Origin: JBCCFW01 sp039029535
Lineage (GTDB): Bacteria; Acidobacteriota; JBCCFW01
Assembly: GCA_039029535.1 (NCBI GenBank)
Contig: JBCCFW010000124.1
Coordinates: 1-22,736 of the forward strand
Reading direction: 5' to 3'
Length of the DNA stretch: 22,736 nucleotides
The stretch's first letter is position 1; each line of letters starts with the position of its first letter. Shown one piece after another: positions 1 through 8,569 of the stretch. The notes beneath the pieces are model-generated. The model saw only the letters and a program-made list of their open reading frames with translations. It was not told the DNA's origin and did not search any database. Position numbers and translations under genes: made by a program.

Positions 1-705
<705 letters not shown>

Positions 706-1040
706 AATTGATGCGCGCCATCCCGAGGGACGACGTGCGTCACTGAAGCTGATCCAGTTCTGCGCTTTCACGCAGACTAGTCAGGCTATTGACGTGGACT
801 GCTACCGGCTGGTCTCCCAGCAGGCATCAGCCCTTTCGCACTCTTTCGAGTGCTAGGAACCCGTTCTTCAAACGGACATCCGTTCAGCTTTCAAGGAACA
901 AGACCACCCAGCATCAGACTCGAAGTCTGCCGTCGGCAGTCGCCACTGACCCAGCGGCCCGTGGACACGCTTCCCAGTGTTCAAACCCCTGCACTGCAGG
1001 GAAGAACTCAGTTCTCCGCGAGCGGTTGTCTCGGAAGCGA
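706..1040 (-). other. 16S rRNA leader (pre-16S transcript)
   Basis: This stretch between the rRNA promoter and the mature 16S end has no plausible gene. On the minus strand it holds several short hairpins: 838-853 (GCACTC, loop GAAA, GAGTGC), 808-821 (GCTGG, loop GAGA, CCAGC) and 760-775 (CTGCG, loop TGAAAG, CGCAG). These are as expected for a structured, RNase-processed rRNA leader. The partner strand of the processing stem would lie beyond the 3' end of 16S, outside the window. Confidence 0.7.
887..900 (-). promoter_or_regulatory. boxA-like antitermination site in rRNA leader
   Basis: The minus strand reads TGTTCCTTGAAAGC, close to boxA elements of other rRNA leaders such as the B. subtilis form TGTTCTTTGAAAAC. 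It lies inside the leader, about 180 nt before mature 16S. In known systems boxA recruits NusB/NusE to prevent Rho termination. Assignment is by similarity only. Confidence 0.5.
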
Positions 1041-1046
1041 GGCGAG

Positions 1047-1075
1047 AAGATACCAGCGGCTCAGGGGGTCGTCAA
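1047..1075 (-). promoter_or_regulatory. rRNA operon promoter
   Basis: On the minus strand a -35 hexamer TTGACG (1075-1070) is followed after exactly 17 nt by TATCTT (1052-1047). The predicted start is near 1040, with a GC-rich stretch just after the -10, as is common at stringently controlled rRNA promoters. An A-rich run at 1100-1106 lies upstream and could act as an UP element. No second promoter of this quality is seen between here and the 16S gene. Confidence 0.6.
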
Positions 1076-1084
1076 CACTTCTTT

Positions 1085-1106
1085 CCGGCAGATCGCCGGT
1101 TTTTTT
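1085..1106 (+). terminator. Hairpin plus T7 tract upstream of rRNA promoter
   Basis: On the plus strand CCGGC (1085-1089), a 5-nt loop and GCCGG (1095-1099) are followed by seven T residues, the form of an intrinsic terminator. It would stop plus-strand transcripts, including antisense transcription out of the rRNA leader. On the minus strand the same bases put an A tract and a hairpin directly upstream of the -35 box. The stem is only 5 bp. Confidence 0.4.
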
Positions 1107-1214
1107 GACGGGCTCGGGCCCCACCACGGAACTGACCCCATTCGCCACGCCCTCTTCGGAAAATCCTGAAGATTTGAGGTCCCCTTTCGGCCGCGACAGC
1201 GCCCTGAGAACGCC

Positions 1215-1249
1215 AAAAACGCCGTGCTGGCGTGTACCAGCACGGCGTC
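1215..1249 (-). terminator. Rho-independent terminator of the outer-membrane protein operon
   Basis: On the minus strand GCCGTGCTGG and CCAGCACGGC (1237-1246 and 1221-1230) form a perfect 10-bp stem, extendable by two pairs, with a 6-nt loop, followed by five T residues at 1219-1215. It lies 29 nt beyond the stop of the gene ending at 1278 and separates that operon from the rRNA promoter. Confidence 0.85.
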
Positions 1250-1253
1250 TCAG

Positions 1254-1275
1254 GCCCCTGAAGGGTCTCAGGGGC
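1254..1275 (-). terminator. Additional hairpin directly after the stop codon
   Basis: GCCCCTGA (1254-1261) and TCAGGGGC (1268-1275) form a perfect 8-bp stem with a 6-nt loop, two bases beyond the stop codon at 1278-1280. It has no T tract of its own and stands in tandem with the terminator at 1215-1249. It may protect the mRNA 3' end. Confidence 0.5.
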
Positions 1276-1277
1276 GC

Positions 1278-2609
1278 TCAGAAGGAGAACGTGACTCCGA
1301 AGTACGGCTGCTTCAGGGTGATGCCCTTCTCGGCCTCGACGAGCTGGGCGCGGTTCTCGGCCCCCTGGAAGGACTGCTCCACCAGGGCCTCATTCCACCG
1401 GGAATGCCGGTAGCCCAGGGACAGCCGGACCCGATCGCTCACTTGCCCTTCAATGCCCAAGTCGAGATCGACGATGGTCAGCAGGTGACTGGCCGGGTTG
1501 TTCCTCGTCTCCTGGAAGGGCGGGTTCACCACCGGCTCCGGGAAGCTGATCTGGTCGGAGGTGACCTGGTTCCGGTAGCTCAGGTCAGCGTCGTTGCGCA
1601 GCCCCGAGAGCTCCACGCCAGCCCGGAAGGCCCACTTCCGGTCGGCATCGAGACCGATCCGGGTCGCCGCCCCGACCGTGAGGCCGAACGCGCTGCTGTC
1701 GGAGGTGGCCGACACCTGCTCGACGTTCAACGCCTCCTGGGCGATGAGGGCCGACGGGAAGGACCGCCACGTGAAGGTGGCCGAGTCGCTGCGCTTCACC
1801 GAGGCCACCGTGAGGCCCGCGGTGTAGTGCAGCTCGACCCGGGGACGCAGCAGGGCGGCGTGACGGTAGAGAAGGTCGGTGCGCCGGATGCTGAAGCTGC
1901 TGTTGCCGACCACTCGCTCGGCACCGTGAGACTGGGTGCCACGCGGCAGGATCGGGGAGCCGAAGGGCCGCTGGTACTGCTCCGAAGGACGGTCGCCCGC
2001 CTCGGCGATGCCGTTCTCGAAGCCCGGGTTGTCGATCCCGCCGAGCAGGAGCTCGATCTCGCCACCCGCACCCCGCTGCTCGAAGCGCGAGCTCACGTCG
2101 ACGTCGTCACCCTGGCTGAAGCCCCAGTGACGGATGGAGATCGAGCCGCCATTGCCGCGACGCCAGCCCAGCTCGAAGCGACCCGAGAGCTTGGAGCTCT
2201 GCTCCAGCCGGATGTCGCGCTCGTTGGCGATCGAGAATGCGTCGGGCAGGCCGTTGCCATCGCTGTCGAGCGGATCGGAGACGACGATGTCACCGACGCG
2301 GGCGATGGTGCGATCGGCGCCGGATACCTCGGCGGAGGTCGCCTGCACGCCGATGAAGAAGCCGCGCTTGCTCTCGATCAAGGGCGTGGCGCCCGACAGG
2401 TCGGCCTCGAGCTTCTCGGTGGCCTCGGCGTCGGCAGCGCGACGCTCGGCCTTCTCGGCCTTCCGCCGCTCGGCCTGCTCCTCACGCGCCTTCTTCTTGC
2501 GGGACTTCTCGTCCTGAGCACCGGCCGGAACCGTGCCGCCGGCAAGCGCCAGGCAAGCGACGAGACCGAGCGAGACGAGACGAGAAGAGCTGGGAGTCGA
2601 GAGGCTCAT
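1278..2609 (-). CDS. Exported beta-barrel-like outer membrane protein with Lys/Glu-rich N-terminal segment
   Basis: The 443-residue product begins with a clear signal peptide: basic start, hydrophobic stretch at residues 11-28 and an AGAQ cleavage region near 29-32. A strongly charged segment rich in K, R, E and A follows (33-70), likely helical or coiled. The rest alternates polar and hydrophobic residues, ending in G-V-T-F-S-F with a terminal aromatic, as expected of an outer membrane beta-barrel. A D-x-D-x-N-G-x-x-D motif (about 115-123) resembles a calcium-binding loop. The ATG at 2609 overlaps the stop of the upstream gene by 4 nt (ATGA), which decides the start; the open frame extends further upstream but loses the signal peptide. 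No specific family or cargo is recognised; a porin-like or structural role is inference. Confidence 0.8.
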   Translation of the reverse strand: MSLSTPSSSRLVSLGLVACLALAGGTVPAGAQDEKSRKKKAREEQAERRKAEKAERRAADAEATEKLEADLSGATPLIESKRGFFIGVQATSAEVSGADRTIARVGDIVVSDPLDSDGNGLPDAFSIANERDIRLEQSSKLSGRFELGWRRGNGGSISIRHWGFSQGDDVDVSSRFEQRGAGGEIELLLGGIDNPGFENGIAEAGDRPSEQYQRPFGSPILPRGTQSHGAERVVGNSSFSIRRTDLLYRHAALLRPRVELHYTAGLTVASVKRSDSATFTWRSFPSALIAQEALNVEQVSATSDSSAFGLTVGAATRIGLDADRKWAFRAGVELSGLRNDADLSYRNQVTSDQISFPEPVVNPPFQETRNNPASHLLTIVDLDLGIEGQVSDRVRLSLGYRHSRWNEALVEQSFQGAENRAQLVEAEKGITLKQPYFGVTFSF

Positions 2610-4321
2610 CGGGGCACCACCGTCAGGCGAATGTAGTAACCGTCCATCGTGAAGTCGCCGTCCATGATGTCGACGTCGGAGCGGCTGACCACTGAGTTGG
2701 CGAGCTCGCGGAAGCGGCCGGCTCCCCACCAGCGGCTGGCGCGCAGGCCGAAGTCGAGGCTCGCGAAGCGGCTGAACTGGTACTCCATGCCGAGGTTGAG
2801 GTCGAGCATCGGGCTCCAGCCCGAGTCGCTCCCGGCCAGGTCGTTCAGCAGGGTCGTCGTCGTGAGCGTGTCGCGGTTGCGCTCGGACTCGGGCACGGGA
2901 TCACCGACGCGCAGCTGGTCGGGAGCCATGAAAGCGTTGTCGTTGACGCCGTTGGGCGCCCGACGCGCCGGTCCGGTGCTGCTGATGACGGAGTCACGCG
3001 CACCCACCCGCGAGCGGATGGTGACGAAGCCACGCTCCCGACCGGCGACCATGACGGTCGGCAGGACCGCCTCGTCGGCCACGGTCGGGAAGCAGAACTC
3101 GGGCCGATCGGGGAGGCAATCGCCGTTGAAGTCCAGGTCGAAGTTGTCGTAGACGCCGTCGCCGTTGAAGTCCCAGTCGATGAAGTTCAGGAAGCGATCG
3201 CGCTCGCTGGTGAAGGTCTCGGTGTAGCGGTAGTCGACCTTCGTGTCGAGCATCGAGAGCGACACGCCCGCCGCGAGACGCCACTTCTTGGTGAGGTCGA
3301 AGCGACCGTCGAGGCCGACCCGGAGGCCGGCGCCGCGGGCGTCGATGTTGGCGAGGATGCGGTCCTCGGTGAGCGTCGGCACCGAGGAGATCGAGTCGGA
3401 CATCAGCCCGTCACAGTCGCCGTCGAGGAAGCCGTCGCCATCGGGCTCGTTCTGGGAGCTGGACGCCTCGCCGTCACCGTCGCCGTCCTGCACGCCAGAG
3501 TTGTTGAAGGCACCGCAGGGCCGCGTCTCTTCGAGCGCGCTCGCACCGGTCGGGCCTTCGTTGTCGCTGTAGACCGCGAAGGAGCCGAAGTTGCGGTAGC
3601 CGACGTCGGTGAGCTGGGACACGCTGGCGATGCGGATGCCCGCGCGCCAGTCGAGGGAGAGCTTCTCCAGCCGCTTGAGCTGACGGACGTACTCCAGGTC
3701 GATGATCTGGAAGTCGGTCTCGAGCACGCCCACCAGGGCATCGGAGTTGTCGAAGCGGATGAAGTCCGGAGATCCGTTGAAATTCCAGTCTTCGGCGCCG
3801 TCGAGCACGTTTTGGTCGAAGTCGGGATCGCCGTTCATGGCGACCTCGATGCCCCGCACCAGCCCGTCAGGGACTCCCGTGTTCAGGAAGGGGCAGACCG
3901 CACAGCCGATGTCCTCGAAGAACCCGGCATCCGGGCTCGCGAGGACGTTGGCGATGCGCTGGCCGTTCCCGGGCTGGTTCAGGAGCGACTGACGCTGGTC
4001 GTACTGGTAGAAGCTGCCCTGCACTCGGCCCTTCTTGCCGCGCAGCCGGAAGCCGAGCTGGAAGCCGAAGTCGAAGCGGCCGCCGAAATCGCCGTCGGTT
4101 TCACGACCGACGACCGACAGGGGCCGACCGGGATCAGGCTCGTCGATGATGACGCCGAGACCATTGGACTGGCCCAGCGGAGAGGCCCGCTCCAGGGAGA
4201 GGGCGAAGTAGAAGCCCAGGCGCTTGGCCGCCTCCTGCTCGGGGGTGAGGACGTCTTGGCCATGGGCCGGTCCCGCCAGGAGCAGGGCGATGAGAGTGAG
4301 CAGGGAGAGCGAGCGGACCAT
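2606..4321 (-). CDS. Secreted outer membrane protein with Asp-rich calcium-motif insertions
   Basis: The 571-residue product has a signal peptide (hydrophobic residues 5-17, cleavage near A-H-G-Q at 19-22). Amphipathic, aromatic-rich strands follow, consistent with a beta-barrel. Three Asp/Asn/Gly-rich insertions (about 163-192, 279-305 and 382-405) carry D-x-D-G-D-G and D-x-N-G-D type loops resembling thrombospondin type-3 or dockerin calcium sites, where one would expect extracellular loops. The cysteine pair C-A-V-C lies at 140-143. The ATG at 4321 is chosen because GGAGGT lies four bases upstream and the signal peptide starts there; an in-frame ATG at 4351 would add ten residues. It is the first gene of a two-gene operon with the gene ending at 1278. 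Function is unknown; surface calcium binding or transport is inference. Confidence 0.8.
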   Translation of the reverse strand: MVRSLSLLTLIALLLAGPAHGQDVLTPEQEAAKRLGFYFALSLERASPLGQSNGLGVIIDEPDPGRPLSVVGRETDGDFGGRFDFGFQLGFRLRGKKGRVQGSFYQYDQRQSLLNQPGNGQRIANVLASPDAGFFEDIGCAVCPFLNTGVPDGLVRGIEVAMNGDPDFDQNVLDGAEDWNFNGSPDFIRFDNSDALVGVLETDFQIIDLEYVRQLKRLEKLSLDWRAGIRIASVSQLTDVGYRNFGSFAVYSDNEGPTGASALEETRPCGAFNNSGVQDGDGDGEASSSQNEPDGDGFLDGDCDGLMSDSISSVPTLTEDRILANIDARGAGLRVGLDGRFDLTKKWRLAAGVSLSMLDTKVDYRYTETFTSERDRFLNFIDWDFNGDGVYDNFDLDFNGDCLPDRPEFCFPTVADEAVLPTVMVAGRERGFVTIRSRVGARDSVISSTGPARRAPNGVNDNAFMAPDQLRVGDPVPESERNRDTLTTTTLLNDLAGSDSGWSPMLDLNLGMEYQFSRFASLDFGLRASRWWGAGRFRELANSVVSRSDVDIMDGDFTMDGYYIRLTVVPR

Positions 4322-4585
4322 CGGGACCTCCACCGCGCAAAGCGGGGGCACGGACCGAACCGTGAGACAGGCATCTCTGAGAAACGCGGGATGTTAGCAC
4401 CGCCCGGGCCTTGGCGGGACAGCAAGATCGGCCCCCCCGGACACGACACGGAACACTGCTTCGACGGGTCGCTCGGGCGGCCTCCGATGTCCATGCCAAG
4501 GGACCTCGGGAGGGGACGGATCTCGACCCGAGAGGCCCTCGAACGCCCCCTGACGAGACGAGGTCCTCCCCTCCCCCGGGCGCGA

Positions 4586-4612
4586 CCGGATCGGGCGCGG
4601 AGCCCGACCCGG
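4586..4612 (-). terminator. GC-rich hairpin after nuoN
   Basis: On the minus strand an 11-bp stem with one G-T wobble (4612-4602 with 4596-4586) and a 5-nt loop starts one base after the nuoN stop codon. There is no T tract, so it may be a weak terminator or an mRNA 3'-end stabiliser of the nuo transcript. The remaining 4322-4585 holds the 5' region of the following operon; a TAACAT -10-like hexamer is visible at 4396-4391 without a convincing -35. Confidence 0.5.
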
Positions 4613-4613
4613 C

Positions 4614-6146
4614 TCAGCGCGACAGGGCGGCGAGCGCGGCCTGAGGCAGCGGCCCCTCGAGACGCTCGAGGAGCCAGCCCGGCCAGAATCCGAGGAGGAG
4701 GGTCGCGGCGACGGTGAAGCCGATGAGGAAGGCGGCCGACCAGCCGAGCCGACCGGGCTCTCGCGCCGACTCGCGGACGGGCATCAGGAAGGCCTGGAGC
4801 ACGATCCGCAGGTAGTAGTAGAAGCCCACCACCGAGGCCAGGACCGCCACGATCGCCAGGGGCATGAGACCGCCGTCGACGGCCGTCTTGAGCACCATCC
4901 ACTTGCCGAAGAAGCCGGCGAGCGGAGGCATCCCGCCCAGCGAGAGCAGGAGGATCAGCAGCGCGCCGGCCAGCAACGGCTGACGGTGGACCAGCCCGGC
5001 CAGGTCGATGAGGCGGGTGCGCTCGTCCGGGGCCTGCTCGACGTGCTCGACGATCACGAGGGCGCCGAGGGTCATCAGCGCGTAGGCGATGACGTAGAAG
5101 AGCAGCGCCTGGAGCGCCGGCTGGTTGGCGAGATCGACGATGAAGCCGCCCTCGATGGGCTGGCCCACCCGCTGGTGAGCGACGAGCCCGACCAGCAGGA
5201 AGCCGGCGTGGGAGATGCCGGAGTAGGCGATGAGCCGCTTGACGTCTTCCTGAACGGTCGCGACGCAGTTGCCGACGATGAGCGTGACCGCCGCCACGAC
5301 GATCGCCGGGCTGACCCAGCCAGGGATCTCGCCGAGGGGGCCGGCGAGGATCCGGATGAGCCCGGCGAGCCCGGCCGCCTTCGAGCCGACGGCGAGCAGG
5401 ATGGTCACCGGCGTGGGAGCACCCTGGTAGACGTCGCCGGCCCAGGCGTGGAACGGGACGGCCGCGATCTTGAAGCCGAAGCCGACGATCAACATGCCGA
5501 GCCCGCCGCGGGCCAGGAGCAGTCGGCCGGCGTCACCGCCGACGATGGCATCCAGGGCCGGCGTCATCTCGGCGAAGCTCAGGGTGCCGAAGGCGCCGTA
5601 GACCAGCGCGAGCCCGAAGGCGATGAAGGCCGACGAGAAGGCTCCGATGGTGAAGTATTTCAGGCCCGACTCGACGCTGCGCTCGCGGTTGGAGACGAAG
5701 CCGCAGAGGACGTAGAGCGGAATGGACAGGGTCTCGAGCCCGAGGAAGAAGACCAGCAAGTCCCTGGCTTGGACGAGGATGAGCATCCCGGCGGCCGAGA
5801 AGCTCACCAGCGCGTGGAACTCGGCGCGGTAGCGACCGTGGCGCTCGAGATGCCGCCCACCGAGCAGGTGCACGGCCAGGGCCGACAGCAGGAAGACCGG
5901 CGCCATCGCCCACACGAGGTAGTCGTTGGCGAGCTCGAGAGCGAGCACGTTGGTCAGCGGCGACGGGTCGCCAGGGCTGCCGAGAAAGAGCACGGCACCC
6001 GCGAGCACGGTGAAGACCGCGCTGATCGTCCCGGCGAGACGCCGGAAACGGGAGACCTCGAGCATGAGGGCGACGAGCCCTCCCACCGCCAAGACGACGG
6101 CGGGCCAGAGGGCGGACAGGTCCCAGCCTGCAGCTTGTCCTTCCAT
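4614..6146 (-). CDS. nuoN: NADH-quinone oxidoreductase subunit N
   Basis: This 510-residue, highly hydrophobic protein is an antiporter-like proton-pumping subunit of the complex I membrane arm (Proton_antipo_M family). Subunit-N hallmarks include F-L-G-L-E-T-L-S-I-P in an early helix, carrying the conserved glutamate; the G-A-P-T-P-V broken-helix region; a V-Q-E-D-V-K-R-L-I-A-Y-S segment; and a G-G-M-P-P-L-A-G-F-F-G-K motif late in the protein. These are NuoN features, not NuoM, and the length is close to the usual 480-500. The ATG at 6146 has GAGGAG nine bases upstream and follows the nuoL stop by 13 nt. It is the last gene of the operon. The gene normally found between nuoL and nuoN, nuoM, is absent. 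Confidence 0.96.
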   Translation of the reverse strand: MEGQAAGWDLSALWPAVVLAVGGLVALMLEVSRFRRLAGTISAVFTVLAGAVLFLGSPGDPSPLTNVLALELANDYLVWAMAPVFLLSALAVHLLGGRHLERHGRYRAEFHALVSFSAAGMLILVQARDLLVFFLGLETLSIPLYVLCGFVSNRERSVESGLKYFTIGAFSSAFIAFGLALVYGAFGTLSFAEMTPALDAIVGGDAGRLLLARGGLGMLIVGFGFKIAAVPFHAWAGDVYQGAPTPVTILLAVGSKAAGLAGLIRILAGPLGEIPGWVSPAIVVAAVTLIVGNCVATVQEDVKRLIAYSGISHAGFLLVGLVAHQRVGQPIEGGFIVDLANQPALQALLFYVIAYALMTLGALVIVEHVEQAPDERTRLIDLAGLVHRQPLLAGALLILLLSLGGMPPLAGFFGKWMVLKTAVDGGLMPLAIVAVLASVVGFYYYLRIVLQAFLMPVRESAREPGRLGWSAAFLIGFTVAATLLLGFWPGWLLERLEGPLPQAALAALSR

Positions 6147-6159
6147 GTCCTGAGGCTCC

Positions 6160-8241
6160 TCAACCGATCGCGGCGGTGAAGTAGCCGAGGAGCTGCGAGA
6201 TGCCGCGTCCGCTCATCAGCCAGAGGGTGAGGCCGACGGCCCCGATGAAGACGGCCAGCGCGTAGGTCCGCACGCGGCCCGAGCTGACGTGCCGGAAGAT
6301 CTCGCCGGCCAGGGTCGTGCCGATGCCGGTGAGCTCGACGAGACCATCGACCACCCAGCGGTCGAAGCTGCTCGCCCAGTCACAGAGCCGGCGGAACGGC
6401 TCGACGAAGAGAGCCGCGTAGATCTCGTCGATGCGCCACTTGCCCGAGAGCAGGCCGTGGATCGTGGAGTGCCGCTCGGCCAGGCGCTGAGGAGTCTCGC
6501 TCCCCTTCGCGTACCAGGACCACGCGAGGAACAGGCCCAGCGCGAACGCGCCGACGGCGGCCGCGACCAGGGCGGCTTCCAACAGGCCGTGCGGCACGTG
6601 GAACTCGGTGAGCAGCGCACCCGCGTGACAGAGGCAGGGCGAGATGACCGCCTCGAGGAAGCGCGTGTGGGTGATGTAGTGCGGCAGGTTGAGAAAACCG
6701 CCGACGACCGAGAGGAACGCCAGCACGTACAGCGGCCCGAGCATCAGCCAGGGCGACTCGTGAGCGTGGACGCCATCGGACCAGCGCGGCTCTCCGGAGA
6801 AGGTCCGGAAGTACAGGCGGAACATGTAGAAGCTGGTCAGCACGGCGGTGAGGATGCCGGCGCCCCACAGCGCCCAGACGACCGACGGGCCGAAGGCCGA
6901 GCCCACGGCGCTGGCGAGGATCTCGTCCTTCGAGAAGAAGCCCGAGAGCCCCGGGAAGCCAGCGATGGCCAGGGTCGCGACGAGCATGACCCGGTGCGTG
7001 TGGGGCATGACCTTCTTGAGGCCGCCCATCTTCCGGATGTCGAGCTCACCGTGCAGCCCGTGACTCACCGAGCCTGCACCGAGGAAGAGCAGGGCCTTGA
7101 AGAAGGCGTGGGTCACGAGGTGGAAGAGACCCGCCACGTAGGCGCCGGTGCCGACGGCCAGGAACATGTAGCCGAGCTGACTGACCGTGGAGTACGCCAG
7201 GATCTTCTTGAGGTCGTTCTGGACCAGCGCGATGGTCGCGGCGAGCAACGCGGTCGCGACACCGACGACGGCGATGACCAGCGATGCCGTGGGCGAGGCC
7301 TGGAAGATCGCGTTACCGCGGATGACCAGGTAGACACCGGCGGTGACCATGGTCGCGGCGTGGATGAGCGCCGACACCGGGGTCGGGCCCGCCATGGCGT
7401 CGGGCAGCCAGACGTGGAGCGGGAGCTGAGCCGACTTGCCGCAGGCGCCGACGAAGAGCAGCAGCGCGGTCAGCAGCGCGAGGTTGGTGCCGACGTAGCC
7501 GCCGGCGGCCTCGACCCTCGGGATGAGCTCGCTGTAGCGCAGCGAGCCGAAGGTCAGCATCAGCAGGAGCATGCCGAGAAGGAAGCCGAAGTCACCGACC
7601 CGGTTGACCAGGAAGGCCTTCATGCCCGCGGTGGGCGGCACCTCTTGCTTGAAGTAGAAGCCGATGAGCAGGTACGAGCAGAGCCCGACCCCCTCCCAGC
7701 CGACGAACATCATGACGAAGCTCGACCCCATGACCAGGATGAGCATCATCGAGACGAACAGGTTGAGATAGGCGAAGAAGCGCCAATACCCGTCGTCGTC
7801 CCACATGTAGCTGCTGGCGTACACGTGGATGAGGAAGCCGATCCACGTGATGACCAGCATCATGACGACGGTGAGACCGTCGACGTGGAAGCCGAAGGGG
7901 ATCGACAGGGCCGAGAGGAATTGACCACCGCCAGCGGGGGCCTGCCCCTGCTTCGCGCCGGCCTCGATCCACTGCCACAGGACGATCTCGGCCGCGTCGC
8001 CGACGCCGTCCCGGTTCATGTCGTGCACGGTGACCGAGCCGTGCTCGCCCGGGTCGCCGAGGTTCCCACCGAGGATGGGGAGCGCGACCAGGAAGGACGT
8101 CACCAGGGCCGCCGCGAGCATCACCCCGCAGGCGACGGCGCGCACCATGCCGCGACCGAGCCGACGACCGAGCAGCCCGTTGAGCAAGAAGCCCACGAAC
8201 GGCAGGGCCGGGACCAGCCAGAGCCAGCTCAATCCACTCAT
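6160..8241 (-). CDS. nuoL: NADH-quinone oxidoreductase subunit L
   Basis: The 693-residue protein is the distal antiporter-like subunit of complex I and carries the long lateral helix near its C-terminus. Seen are G-W-E-G-V-G-L-C-S-Y-L-L-I-G-F with the pumping glutamate, N-R-V-G-D-F-G-F, H-V-W-L-P-D-A-M-A-G-P-T-P-V-S-A-L-I-H-A-A-T, and a final transmembrane helix after an amphipathic stretch. An unusual hydrophilic insertion (about residues 60-110) between the second and third helices, probably periplasmic, contains D-M-N-R-D-G-V-G-D-A-A-E (74-85), which resembles a calcium-binding loop. The ATG at 8241 follows the nuoK stop by 4 nt. Confidence 0.97.
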   Translation of the reverse strand: MSGLSWLWLVPALPFVGFLLNGLLGRRLGRGMVRAVACGVMLAAALVTSFLVALPILGGNLGDPGEHGSVTVHDMNRDGVGDAAEIVLWQWIEAGAKQGQAPAGGGQFLSALSIPFGFHVDGLTVVMMLVITWIGFLIHVYASSYMWDDDGYWRFFAYLNLFVSMMLILVMGSSFVMMFVGWEGVGLCSYLLIGFYFKQEVPPTAGMKAFLVNRVGDFGFLLGMLLLMLTFGSLRYSELIPRVEAAGGYVGTNLALLTALLLFVGACGKSAQLPLHVWLPDAMAGPTPVSALIHAATMVTAGVYLVIRGNAIFQASPTASLVIAVVGVATALLAATIALVQNDLKKILAYSTVSQLGYMFLAVGTGAYVAGLFHLVTHAFFKALLFLGAGSVSHGLHGELDIRKMGGLKKVMPHTHRVMLVATLAIAGFPGLSGFFSKDEILASAVGSAFGPSVVWALWGAGILTAVLTSFYMFRLYFRTFSGEPRWSDGVHAHESPWLMLGPLYVLAFLSVVGGFLNLPHYITHTRFLEAVISPCLCHAGALLTEFHVPHGLLEAALVAAAVGAFALGLFLAWSWYAKGSETPQRLAERHSTIHGLLSGKWRIDEIYAALFVEPFRRLCDWASSFDRWVVDGLVELTGIGTTLAGEIFRHVSSGRVRTYALAVFIGAVGLTLWLMSGRGISQLLGYFTAAIG

Positions 8242-8245
8242 GGCC

Positions 8246-8569
8246 TCAGCCCCTCATCAGGCTGGCGCGGTCGAGGTCGACCGAGCCGTGGAGACGGTGC
8301 AGCGCGATGACGATGCCCAGGCCCACCGCAGCCTCGGCGGCCGCGACGATGATGATGAAGAAGACGAAGAGCCGTCCCTCCGCCTGTCCCCAGACATCGG
8401 CCATGGTGACGAAGGCGAGGTTGGCCGAGTTCATCATCATCTCGATGCAGGCGAACACGATGATCGCGTTGCGTCGCAGGAGGACGCCACAGGCACCCAC
8501 GCAGAACAGGGCCAGCGCCAGGGTCAGCATGGCCGGCGCCGGAAGCAGCGGAAGCTCGGCTGGGAACAT
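8246..8569 (-). CDS. nuoK: NADH-quinone oxidoreductase subunit K
   Basis: This small three-helix membrane subunit of complex I has 107 residues, about the family norm of 100. The two membrane glutamates of the family's proton path are present, in the C-I-E-M-M-M-N-S-A-N segment of helix 2 and the V-A-A-A-E-A-A-V-G-L segment of helix 3. The start at 8569 is fixed by a TGATG junction: the ATG shares one base with the nuoJ stop. A longer upstream reading frame would run antisense to membrane-protein logic and is rejected. Confidence 0.95.
   Translation of the reverse strand: MFPAELPLLPAPAMLTLALALFCVGACGVLLRRNAIIVFACIEMMMNSANLAFVTMADVWGQAEGRLFVFFIIIVAAAEAAVGLGIVIALHRLHGSVDLDRASLMRG

Noticed and set aside
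789..1413. Open frames across the rRNA leader and promoter
   Set aside because: They run antisense through structured leader RNA, a promoter and terminators, with no protein signature.
4614..6146. This gene being nuoM rather than nuoN
   Set aside because: The F-L-G-L-E-T-L-S-I-P and G-G-M-P-P-L-A-G-F-F-G-K segments and the length of 510 are those of NuoN; NuoM signatures are lacking.
4986..8310. Very long plus-strand open frames opposite nuoN and nuoL
   Set aside because: They are antisense to well-recognised membrane proteins, have highly acidic low-complexity translations typical of GC-rich shadow frames, and show no domains.
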